From Seminavis robusta (lineage: Eukaryota > Bacillariophyta > Bacillariophyceae > Naviculales > Naviculaceae): a DNA stretch of 64,000 nucleotides. Made by a program: the position numbers and the translations under genes. Position 1 is the stretch's first letter. Each line of letters starts with the position of its first letter. Positions 48,989 through 58,196 of the stretch are shown here, in pieces. The notes beneath the pieces are model-generated. The model searched no databases, had not been told where the DNA came from, and worked only from the letters and a program-made list of their open reading frames with translations. The stretch lies in assembly GCA_903772945.1 (NCBI GenBank), contig CAICTM010000357.1, positions 1 to 64,000 of the forward strand, written 5' to 3'.

Positions 48989-49005
48989 ATCTGGATTATG
49001 AACAA

Positions 49006-52000
49006 TTATTCTAGGGTATACCATGTGTTTTGTACACGAACGGATGCCTCTCGGATCGCTCGGGATGGGTGATTCATGGCCACACTCAAAATTGAGTTGA
49101 TGGCTGGTTTGATGGCCAGGAGCGCCTTCTTTCTTATTTCTATGTGACAGAGGCTTTCCATGACTTGCAAGATGAGCAACTTGCACGCAATATCTGACAC
49201 CGGGTCTGACCCAGGAGCCCCCGCAAAGGCACGGAGCAGGCCTACCATGGCTGATTCTATGTAGTTAGACAGCTGAAGAAAGAAAGAAAGCATGGGAGTG
49301 AGAACTGGGGCCCAAGCTTGACAAACGATTGGATTTTTATTGCGCTCACCAAGCCTGGGTAAAGATGCAGCAACTTCATCACAGAAGCAACTACAAGCTT
49401 TTTCACCGTTTTGAGGTTGTCGCTGTCGAAGAGGCCCGAAACAAGACTTTGCACAATGAGCTTTACAAAATGTCCCCGATCTGACAAACTCATACACTTG
49501 ATGTTGCCGGAGCAAACGATATGGCAAAGGATTGCAATGAAGCCGACGTCACAAGACGTAGTGGTTTGTCGTTCGGCAGCAAGCTTCATTGTTGGCTCCA
49601 GCAGCTTCATTGCCTTGTGTGACTGCCGCTGAGTCCATATCGGGCTCTTTCCGTGGCACAGAAAGGACCCAAAGCACTCTGCAGAAGTCATCATGATCGA
49701 CAGCGATTCATCTCCTAACTTGCTGAAATCGATTTCCGATGTCTCCGAAAACGGAGCTTCCGCCTTCTTATTGCATGCCAGCAGGACGAAAAACTTTGAA
49801 AGCTCGTCAGCAGTGTTGACAGATTTGCCCCCCATCGCCGCAGCTGCTGATCCCTGCGAAGATATGATAACAAGAAGCAATTGTTAGAAACACGAGAACA
49901 AAACACCACTCTTCCTAGCAAATATTACTCACTACAATAGAGCACAGATTCAAACAGTCAACGACTTTCCCTTCTACCACCGGGTTTGGCTCCCGCAATT
50001 CGTTGGATGCATCAATCAGCGCTGGGGTAACAACTTCCACTAGCAATTGTTTCGCTGTGCAGTTTGCTTGGGTTCGGTCTGAAAAGTTGACGATGTAGGA
50101 ATACAGACACGAAGCTGCTGCAGTCCGTGACGCGGGCTCGTAACCACTGTCGAGTGTGTACTGCGCCAACTCACTGCACGTAGAAATAGCCAATCCAAAG
50201 GCTGCAGAATTGGAAGACAGTTGAGGGAGATTGCCATTCTCAAGAGCCGCCGCGAGGAGTGGCAACAAGATGGACAACTTGATAGAATCCCCGTCGGACA
50301 AGGGAGGCAAGATGTTTGAAACTTGCGATAATAGCTTCATAGCCTCTGCCTTTGGCACCCATGTGGTGTAGGCAGGAAGCAAGGAGGAGACAATCTTTCG
50401 ATTCTGATGATTTATGTCAAACAGAAACAGCACAAAGAGATGAATTGACCAGAGCTCAAAGCTCAAGAGAATAAGACAATCGATCGACTTACCATTTGTT
50501 GGGCCCTCTGCACCTCTTCGCTCGTTGGAGGAAGATCAAGGCTCGTCATGTTTTGGTCCTCTTCACCATCTAGCCTTGCCGCTTTTCGAGGATCCAAATC
50601 CCACAGCAATTGGAGGACATCGTGCACGGTGACGCTCGGTGCTGATAGCTCATGAAGGGCGCGAGCAGCTACGTCTCCTCCATGCTTGAGCACGTAGGAC
50701 AGAGCCCCTGCACGGGCAACTACGACCCGACTATCGAATCGATCCGCCGACAGAGAATCGCGCAGAGCGTGGAGCAAAGCTTCAATAGCGGCAGTGGCGG
50801 CCGCCAAGGACGACGAACATGCTCGAGCAAGTGCAATGCGGTCAAACCTTCGCTGCTTACTCTTCGTATGCGTACCTTGCCTCGCTCGAAAGAGGAGGTC
50901 GACTAGCACTTTGCTCTTGAGCACATCTTTAATGCGATCAGATTGCAGAATGTTGTCCTTTGCCGTGCCTTCTCCTTGTGAATTGTCATCCGCCAACGCC
51001 TTCCCCACCATGCCACCCAACGTGTTTGCACTAGCTTGGACCAAATCGAGAGCATCTTTCTCAAGTTCCTCTTCGGTATCCGTGGCTTGCAGGACACCGC
51101 TGGCCAGCTGTGACACGAACTCTCCTATCTGCACCTGCTCTGTGATTTCAAAGCCATTAAAGGAGCTCACGCGCAAGACAGAGTCCAGCGCAAAAACAGA
51201 AGCTGTTCGAAGTGCCGTGGATGCGTTCGAGTCTACATAAATGGAATACAAGGCCTGGAAAGCCTTGGAGCCAAACGCATCAACAGGATGGGGATTGATC
51301 ACAAATCCGTTTGCAAGTGCCTTGTCCATGGCTACCTTGGATGCCGAGAAGAAAGCTCCAATGCCAAACGCCGCCAACGTGGCAGCCTCCTCGTCACCTG
51401 ACGAATATCCCTTGACGACAGTGATCAATTTGCCGACGGAAGAATCCATCACTACTCGAATCGTTTGGGGCGCTCCACTTGTCACCAAGGCAGCCAAGTA
51501 GGCAATGGCAATGCGCCCCTCATTTTGCTTGTCAAGTTCGGCGGCCATTCTGGTAACGGAGTCTTTGACAAAGACGGTCCACATTTTCTTGTCCTTGACA
51601 GTTTCCAAGCAAGCTGCGATTCGAGAGACGAGGGATCGGCACGAATCCGCCAATAGTTTGTCGTCTTGGACATTAATGCCCATGAGCACGCCCACAGCTG
51701 CTTCGTGATGGGAAATAATCAAGGCATTGGACAACTGCTGTACTGATGCATCATGGAGACAGTCGAAATTATGATTGGAGGATGATGATTTCTCGTTCCC
51801 AGGCATGAGGATTGCGGCGATATCGTCCAAAGCCTCTTTCTTTTCCGACGAGGACGATGCCACATTGCTATCATCTCCATCCACGGGCATCAAGCGTTCC
51901 AAGACGAGTCCCAGACAAAGACTTGTCATAGTATCTTGGTTCTTTTTCTTTTTCAACAGCAGCTGATCAAAAGTGGAATCACAAAGGACAGCCATCAAGG

Positions 52001-52940
52001 CGTCGTTCAGTCCCTTTCGCGTGATGCCATGGTTGTCGTTGGGAGGTGGTGTAAAGTTGATCGGGTAGTAGGGTGCCACGGAATCAAACACGGCCACAAT
52101 GGGAAAGGAGGCTAGTTTGCCAGCGTTAAAAAGTGGCTGCATTGCCTGTTGAATTTTGTGTAGTAGAATGAGCATTTGCATCAGGCAACGCGGATCTGAC
52201 TCTCCTTGCATACATGTGCAGGCGAATGTTACAAAGCCATTCATTTCAGATTCCACTTTTTTGGCCAATTTGGCCAGCAGCTCTGTCTGTGCGTTGCTTT
52301 TGACAAGATGTTCCACACTGACAACGGCAGATTGTAGCAGATTAAAGCACAAGGATCTTCTTGACCGAGGAAGTGTCGATAACCCATTGGTGACATCGCT
52401 GGTGTTGCGATATGGCATAATTTGAGAATCTTCGGCAAGCGCACAGCGTCTCGTCACGCCATCTTTGGCAGCTGCGCCATAAAACACGCAGTATCCCGTC
52501 AACTTTTTGAGGTCACCTTGTGAATTCTCCAACTGACAACTCAGTAGAGCCGAGAGGCATTTGACGGCAGTATCTCGAATTTGTTCACCGTAATCTTCGC
52601 CCCAACTACTACTAGTAGTGTCGTCTTCTTCTTGAATGGGCCCACACTGTTCCAAGAAAAAATCTCGCAAAAGATTGGCAGTCGCCATGGTCAATTCCGA
52701 TTTTTGCTGACATCCTTCCACGGCACCGCAGATAATACTCAAAGCATAGATTCGGCTCGGTAAACTCTCTGCCGTCAATCCTGGACCCATGGTCTGAAAC
52801 AGCTTGGCCAATGATTTCTCATTTTTCGATCCAGCAGCAAAAGAGTCACGAGCTTCCGACTGCAAACCCTTTACTATAGCGTCGTCGGGCTTTTGTACAT
52901 TCTGACAGCGTTCCAGCCAGGAGGCAAACTTGGATTCCAT
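49006..52940 (-). CDS. MMS19: MMS19, cytosolic iron-sulfur targeting factor
   Basis: HEAT-repeat protein of the CIA targeting complex that hands Fe-S clusters to nuclear DNA helicases and polymerases. Four exons, 50493-52940, 49933-50403, 49350-49853 and 49006-49272, all phase 0, give 1229 residues. The N-terminal family signature is clear: VFDSVAPYYPINFTPPPNDN with HGITRKGLNDALMAVL resembles the animal and fungal YFPIxFTPPPNDPxGI block. The rest is helical-repeat sequence ending NHPSRAIREASVRVQNTWY, as in the MMS19 C-terminus that contacts CIAO1/CIA2. It is longer than the human protein (about 1030) because of loops in the middle. The CIAPIN1 gene, acting earlier in the same pathway, lies 2.4 kb to the right on the same strand. 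Confidence 0.88.
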
Positions 52941-53170
52941 TGCGATAGACAATGATGTGATGAGATAGAAAAACTAGAGACCTAACTTAGTTTGGGGGAT
53001 GCAAAAGTGGTGGTTGCAGTTTGCGAAGACGATGATGATGCAGCAATCTTGGGTCTTGAAAGATCCATGGTGCTTTTGGGAGAGCTTTGACGGAAGAGGT
53101 GGATCTATTCGAACCTTCGATACAAATTCGAATGATTCGATTCGATTCGATTCATCATTCGAAGGAAGAA
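52941..53170. other. upstream flank of MMS19
   Basis: About 230 bases, expected to hold the MMS19 promoter. A run of GATTCGATTC-type repeats lies at 53131-53160. The tandem-repeat block begins immediately to the right. Confidence 0.4.
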
Positions 53171-53276
53171 TTGCCCTCAACGGACTGAGGGTCTTTCACA
53201 CTTTTATTGCCCTCAACGGACTGAGGGTCTTTCACACTTTTTGCCCTCAACCCACTGAGGGTCTTTCACACTTTTA
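53171..53276 (+). repeat. three tandem 34-36-bp units each carrying a perfect hairpin
   Basis: Each unit contains CCCTCA-NNNNNN-TGAGGG, at 53174-53191, 53210-53227 and 53244-53261, followed by GTCTTTCACACTTTT. The 6-bp arms are perfect in all three even though the spacer changes from ACGGAC to ACCCAC, so the stem is conserved and the loop is not. Confidence 0.85.
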
Positions 53277-53284
53277 TCGCTGTA

Positions 53285-53575
53285 TGTGCAAGTTAGTCTG
53301 TACGTCGCTGTGTGTGCAAGTTAGTCTGTACGTCCGGCATAAGGGATGGGGTAAATAATAATTGTTAGTTGGTAAAATATACTCCGAGTACCAAACTATG
53401 TGTGTGTGCAAGTTAGTATGTACGTCCGCCATAAAGGATGGGGTAAATAATAATTGTTAGCAGGTAAAACATACTCCGAGTACCAGAGTATGTGTGCAAG
53501 TTAGTCTGTACGTCCGTCATAAAGGATGAGGTAAATATTAATTGTTAGCTGGTAAAACATACTCCGAGTACCAAT
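53285..53575 (+). repeat. tandem 88-92-bp minisatellite
   Basis: Units start at TGTGCAAGTTAG: a short first piece at 53285, then 53313, 53405 and 53493. Each full unit runs through TACGTCCG-CATAA-GGATG, GTAAATA-TAATTGTTAG and ACTCCGAGTACCA. By eye, units are roughly 90% alike. Confidence 0.85.
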
Positions 53576-53616
53576 GTGTGTGTTTTGGTTGGCTATCGAT
53601 AGACTACAGTAGACTG

Positions 53617-53634
53617 TGTGTTCAGTTGAACACA
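53617..53634. repeat. perfect 8-bp-arm palindrome
   Basis: TGTGTTCA and TGAACACA flank a 2-nt centre. Related palindromes (TGTGTCC-TGTT-GGACACA at 53792-53809 and equivalents in the next unit) recur through the following tandem repeat. Confidence 0.85.
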
Positions 53635-53670
53635 GTGTTGGATTTGGCCAAAGAATCAAATCTCTTTTTT

Positions 53671-54517
53671 GACAGTTGAGGGCATCAGCCTTCGGCTGTC
53701 TGTTCTATCGCTGTATGTGTGTGTGTGTGTGTGTGTTTGTGTGTTTGTTGCAGCTGTTTTCGTCGCTCGTTAAGGATAGGGATTAATCTTGTGTGTCCTG
53801 TTGGACACAGTAGTTTCTACGCATGGGTACCAGTACTGGCTGGCTATGCAGACTCGCTAGTGTGTCCAGATAAACACGGTGGAGGTTTTGCCAAAGACAT
53901 AAGGGACATTTTCCTTGTTAAGGATAGGGATTTATATTGTGTGTTCTGTTGGACACAGTACTCTGGACCCATGGGTACCGATACCACTGTGCCCGTACTG
54001 GCTGGCTATGGAGACTTGCTATCAATAGTGTGTCCAGTTGAACACGGTAAATGATTTGACCATTCTCTTTTTGACAGTTGAGGGCATCAGCCTCCGGCTG
54101 CTTGTTCTCGCTGTATGTGTATGTGTGTGTGTGTGTGTGTTTGTGTGTTTGTTGCAGCTGTTTTCGTCGCTCGTTAAGGATAGGGATTAATCTTGTGTGT
54201 TCTGTTGGACACAGTAGTTTCTACGCATGGGTACCAGTACTGGCTGGCTATGCAGACTCGCTAGTGTGTCCAGATAAACACGGTGGAGGTTTTGCCAAAG
54301 ACATAAGGGACATTTTCCTTGTTAAGGATAGGGATTTATATTGTGTGTTCTGTTGGACACAGTACTCTGGACCCATGGGTACCGATACCACTGTACCCAT
54401 ACTGGCTGGCTAAAGAGACTTGCTATCAATAGTGTGTCCAGTTGAACACGGTAAATGATTTGACCAATCAAATCTCTTTTTGACAGTTGAGGGCATCAGC
54501 CTCCGGCTGCTTGTTCT
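53671..54517 (+). repeat. tandem duplication of a ~405-bp unit with partial third copy
   Basis: Unit 1 runs 53671-54072 (402 bp), unit 2 54073-54481 (409 bp), and a third copy of about 36 bp starts at 54482 (GACAGTTGAGGGCATCAGCC). Units 1 and 2 are nearly identical, differing mainly in GT-run length and a few bases, so the duplication is recent. Each holds a (GT)n tract, the palindrome TGTGTYC-TGTT-GGACACA twice and a looser GTGTCCAGTTGAACAC. Near-identical 111-codon frames in each unit are probably by-products of the repeat and are not called as genes. Confidence 0.88.
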
Positions 54518-54950
54518 TTCGGGAATGAAGAGATTTGGGATCAAAACTACAATTCACTGTCCTCAGTTTCTGGCTCGTGGAGGTCACCATGATGTACCAA
54601 GGAAACACAAAGAAGGAGAGGCAAAGTTGGGGCATTGGTGGCAAAACAACGTATGGCAAGAAAGAAGGATAAACTGGATACACGGAACGTGCAGAAACTA
54701 GACCAGATTGGATTTGCTTGGGACTCCCTTGAGGAAATCTGGAACACGATCTTCCAACTGTTTTCTCACGAGAAGGTCGCTGTGGGGTACCGGTACCGGT
54801 ACCATGTCTGCATGTAGAAAGAAGATGTATTTGTGGGCACGTGGGTGAACAAGCAGCGGACTGCAAGAAATAAGGATAAACTGGATGCATTGAAGGTGCA
54901 GAAACTCGGTGGGTTGGGTTCATTTGGAATTCAGGAGATTGGAGGTGGGA
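54518..54950 (+). pseudogene. decayed helicase-associated (HA) repeats
   Basis: Two HA-type repeats can be read. The first gives GHHDVPRKHKEGEAKLGHW, then after a one-base frame shift near 54636 continues VAKQRMARKKDKLDTRNVQK and LDQIGFAWD. The second, 54830-54940, gives FVGTWVNKQRTARNKDKLDA and LKVQKLG. These match the family pattern KLGxWVxxQRxxRKxGKLxxERxxxLxxIGFxWD. No helicase core is nearby and no continuous frame exists, so this is a gene remnant next to the tandem block. Confidence 0.65.
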
Positions 54951-55314
54951 ACCCAATTTCAATTTGTGCACCGGGCGTGTTTCTGATGGTGTGTTTCTGA
55001 TACTGGATAGACGTGTGTGCCAAAATCCTATGATAGAGATGGCGTCAAGCTTGGACAGTGGTATTGCAGGTAACTACTATTAATAGGTCTTAGCAGGAAA
55101 CAAATGTTGGGTGACTCCAGAAGGCAGCGGATAACAGAACTTGGGCGTTCAGTTAAACCACCTTAACTTTCCCATGTCTACCTGGTCTTCTGTATACTAA
55201 CCTGCCTGGACTGTGCTGGTTCAAACTTTGCAGCATTCTTTGATAATATGCATCACTACGGTATAGTATTTCAATTGATTCTGGAGCTCTTTTCACAAAA
55301 CGCGGCCTCCCAAA
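54951..55314. other. intergenic region, no feature seen
   Basis: 364 bases between the HA remnant and the CIAPIN1 stop codon. Nothing recognisable beyond the gene's 3' flank. Confidence 0.4.
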
Positions 55315-56152
55315 CTAGAAGTCGTCTTGCAAGTCCAGCACCACTGGTTCTTCTCCTGGTTTGAAGGCTGGCATTCCAAGGTATGGGCAACTGGCACATC
55401 TGAACGCATCGCCCATCCCACATTTTCCACACGAGCTCGTCTTTGCCTGTTGCTTTTTTTCTCCTGCTTCCTTGTCCGCTCTACCACAAGTGCAATCGTC
55501 ACATGCTGCAAGAAAGCGTCGCCGAGTGAGTTTTTGTTGTTGTAGTAGAACACGAATTAAATTCAACCAAACACAAACATTATCCTGACGTACCAGTTCT
55601 GCCACCACAATCGTCTCCTGCCGTTGCGGTTGCTTCCATGGCTGGCGGAGGAGCCAATGCAGAATCCTCGGTCAATAGAATATCTTCGTCAATAAGATCA
55701 TCGTCGTCCAAAGAAACGCTAATTGCTGGCTGTTTTTTGGTCAAGGGTTTCGCACCAGTGGATGTCTTGATTGCCGATGGTCGGTTGGCTGTAAACACGC
55801 GGGTTCCATCGGCTTCTCTTCGTTCCGACACTCCCTTCAAGCCCGCCAATAAAAACGAGGAATGAATGGCGTCCAAATTGCTGCTGTTGCTGTCGCCGAG
55901 GAGTGAGACGGACACGGTCGATCCCTCTTGCAGGCACTTGGCCCAGCTTGCCAATTCCATTGGATCGTACAATCCCAAATCATTCGTGTTCAAGACAATA
56001 TCCAAGTGATCCAACGACGACGGACCAATATCGCCCCTGGCAGCCTTCATATCAGCGCCGGTAGCCGCAGCCACAGCCTTGCCCGATGAAACGGTCGACG
56101 GATCATTGGCCGCACTTCCCAAAAGAACGGTAAATTTGCGCACTTGGCTCAT
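55315..56152 (-). CDS. CIAPIN1: CIAPIN1/DRE2 (anamorsin), Fe-S electron-transfer protein
   Basis: Carries electrons from the diflavin reductase to early cytosolic Fe-S assembly. Exons 55594-56152 and 55315-55505 give 249 residues. The first 120 residues form a degenerate methyltransferase-like domain ([11 protein letters not shown] to [13 protein letters not shown]). An acidic linker with [16 protein letters not shown] follows. The Fe-S part has the CX5CX2CXC site [15 protein letters not shown], created across the intron, and the CX2CX7CX2C motif [19 protein letters not shown]. The end [13 protein letters not shown] is the usual family terminus. It shares strand and pathway with MMS19 nearby. 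Confidence 0.93.
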
Positions 56153-56352
56153 TGTGTTTTGTAGCTATTATAAAATAATGGACTTGATTTTCTGATCTAT
56201 GGAGCTCCCGACGAGGCCTGTGGTTTCTTGGTTTGGAGGAATGATGATGGTTGATTGCTTCGGTTTTGGTGCTGTTGGTTGCTGTGGGGTGTTCGCATGG
56301 GGGGGTGGTGGGAAGCAGGGGGTCTTGGAACATCCATTTCAGTTAGAACCAA
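56153..56352. other. upstream flank of CIAPIN1
   Basis: About 200 bases holding the expected CIAPIN1 promoter. No motif assigned. Confidence 0.3.
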
Positions 56353-56724
56353 ATGGAAGAGAAAGTAAACCAACAGAGCTTAAATATTACCGGAATTACC
56401 TGTGCTGTACAGTACGATGGCGCAATTGGCCAAAAGGTGGAGACAAAGCTAAATTGTTGTTTCCAAACAGTAGTCTGGTACAGCAGGGGGAAAAGAGTTC
56501 ATTTATTTGATTACGACCAACCAACCTGGATAGAATTAGAAACGATTGACTTGAGCATCGGGGTCAGGACGGCTACATTGGTAGTAGAGTTCGAAGGCGG
56601 CAACCAAAAGCATTCTATCTTACTACCGGCACACTTCTACAGGGAGGCTTTGGAAGATATGCTGCGACTGCCACCAGCCATGTACTACAAGCTGCTGCTG
56701 GTACGAATCTACTACGGTACATGA
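56353..56724 (+). CDS. small hypothetical protein (uncertain)
   Basis: An ATG-started frame of 123 codons between divergently placed neighbours. The sequence looks more protein-like than most short frames here: QKVETKLNCCFQTVVWYS, HLFDYDQPTWIELETIDLS, ATLVVEFEGGNQKHSILLP, FYREALEDMLRLPPAMYYK. It suggests a small beta-rich fold. No signal peptide, membrane span or known motif. It could be a genuine lineage-specific gene or a fragment. Confidence 0.35.
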   Translation: MEEKVNQQSLNITGITCAVQYDGAIGQKVETKLNCCFQTVVWYSRGKRVHLFDYDQPTWIELETIDLSIGVRTATLVVEFEGGNQKHSILLPAHFYREALEDMLRLPPAMYYKLLLVRIYYGT

Positions 56725-56899
56725 AGAGGATTGCTTCCGTGTCTTGGCCCCTTTAGAATGATACCTTACTAGCTTTCAATTGATACCAACAAACTAGACT
56801 ACAGTGTAAAACGTAGCCAACTGATCGGAGAGTTTTTACGAGTAGATTGTTTGGCTGGTCAATATGGATGACCATATCAGTATCATAGTATCATAAACC

Positions 56900-57821
56900 T
56901 CATAGATAACACAGTTGGTACAGGACCTTGATGGGAGTATGAGACATGCGCTCTTCTTGAAATTCCTCTACAATCTCTGCGGCTCGGAAAATCAAATCAT
57001 CTGCAGCTGCTTCCAAACGCCAGCACAAATCCAGTGCCACTTGTCCTTGTCTCGCGGCTTCATGGGGATTATCTTTGGTATCCAAACAAATGACATGAAT
57101 CGGTTCAAAGTCTTGCGTGGGTTCTCGCATTTGCAAATCTTCAATGACGGCATCAAAGATACGCTCTTCAAAGCAGATTGTCACATCATGTTGTCCAACA
57201 TACTCAGACGATTCATCTTGCCACCGCTGAGGGGCTCGCTTGACCGCAGCTCCACGACGACACAGTTGCAGCACTCCGTTGCGCTGGAAAAAGGCAGTGT
57301 CTTCGGGAGTGGCCGACAGTGATCCGTACATGTCGGCGTAGGGCGTTCCAAATTTGAAGATGCGTGGTTCCACTGTGGTTTTGTTGGAATGAATTGAATC
57401 AGAATAGAATCATACTATGGTTAGAAAAATGCAGAGCAGCAGTATCTTTACGAGTACATGTACGTAGTACAGAAGTGATAGGCAAAAACCATCAACTCAC
57501 TCGCAGATCTTCCTGGTAGACGGACTTGGGAACCAGTTCCATAGCTTTCTACCCGTAGCCCTGTTGACAAAAGGAGTTGTGACGACAATGGGGATTGTTA
57601 GTTTAATAGCACCGTAGGAAGTGATTTCTCAGTTCATCATGCTAAAAGTCGGCACTGTACCCACCTGCATTGCCCAAAACCAAATGGGCTTCCATGGAAC
57701 GATTGATATTCGAAGAACAGACTACCCCAAACGAAAGCTTGGACTTTTCGTGATAGGCTTCAGGTGGTGGCACACCAGGAGGCGTAGCTGGACGATGAAG
57801 AGTGCTTCCATGGGGCGGCAT
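56900..57821 (-). CDS. SSU72: SSU72 RNA polymerase II CTD phosphatase
   Basis: Removes phosphate from Ser5/Ser7 of the polymerase II tail and works in 3'-end processing. Exons 57665-57821, 57501-57560 and 56900-57372 give 229 residues. The active-site loop is CSSNINR (CX5R, Cys35) in FGVVCSSNINRSMEAH. Spliced sequence continues LRVESYGTGSQVRLPGRSA, FKFGTPYADMYGSL, TICFEERIFDAVIEDLQMRE and PIHVICLDTKDNPHEAARQG, all family landmarks including the acidic residue region. The start is the ATG at 57821, giving a 30-residue Pro/His-rich head not found in animal forms; a further upstream coding exon cannot be ruled out. The 60-nt middle exon is unusually short. Confidence 0.92.
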
Positions 57822-58196
57822 GATGCTATTACTTTGATGTAGATGAGAAGGAAAGTGATTGATCTGCAAATCAATAAACGTTTGGCGGCAACGGGGTTAC
57901 TTTGTGCTTCATGAGAAGGTTGGGATGGAGTTATTGTTGTTGTTTGTCTTCTCTCGGTGGCACGCACATTTGCCTCCATTTTGAACGCGACTGAGACTCG
58001 TCACTCGACTCGTCACTCGACTGACCTCTGCTAGAGACTGAGACTCGACTCGACTCATTTTCGCGGCAGTGCGGTGCAGCAACCCTCCTCTCGCTGTTGC
58101 TATTGTTTCTTCTTGTCACCTTTCTCTTTGCTGATAGTGTGCAGATGCTCGAGGCATTGCTGTAGTAATCGCCTGCGACGACGCATCATCAGAGTC
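57822..58196. promoter_or_regulatory. shared divergent promoter SSU72 / ISWI
   Basis: 375 bases separate the start codons of two nuclear genes read away from each other. It includes repeated GACTCGACTCGTCACTCGAC-type blocks at about 57990-58055, which could be a local repeat or binding-site cluster. No TATA box was identified. Confidence 0.4.
57988..58058. repeat. CGACT/GAGACT short repeats in the divergent promoter
   Basis: The pentamer family ACTCG/GACTC recurs around ten times here (CGACTGAGACTCG, TCACTCGACTCGTCACTCGA, GAGACTGAGACTCGACTCGA). It sits midway between two gene starts, as expected of either simple repeat growth or a factor-binding cluster. Confidence 0.55.

Noticed and set aside
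53171-53276. CRISPR-like array
   Set aside because: Eukaryotic nuclear context, only three units, no unique spacers and no cas genes.
53719-54413. Two near-identical 111-codon frames in the tandem repeat
   Set aside because: They arise from the duplicated DNA unit; the start is a GT-repeat (Cys/Val run) and one copy differs at its end. No sign of selection for protein.
54468-54971. 167-codon minus frame
   Set aside because: It overlaps the HA-repeat remnant on the opposite strand and has no features of its own.
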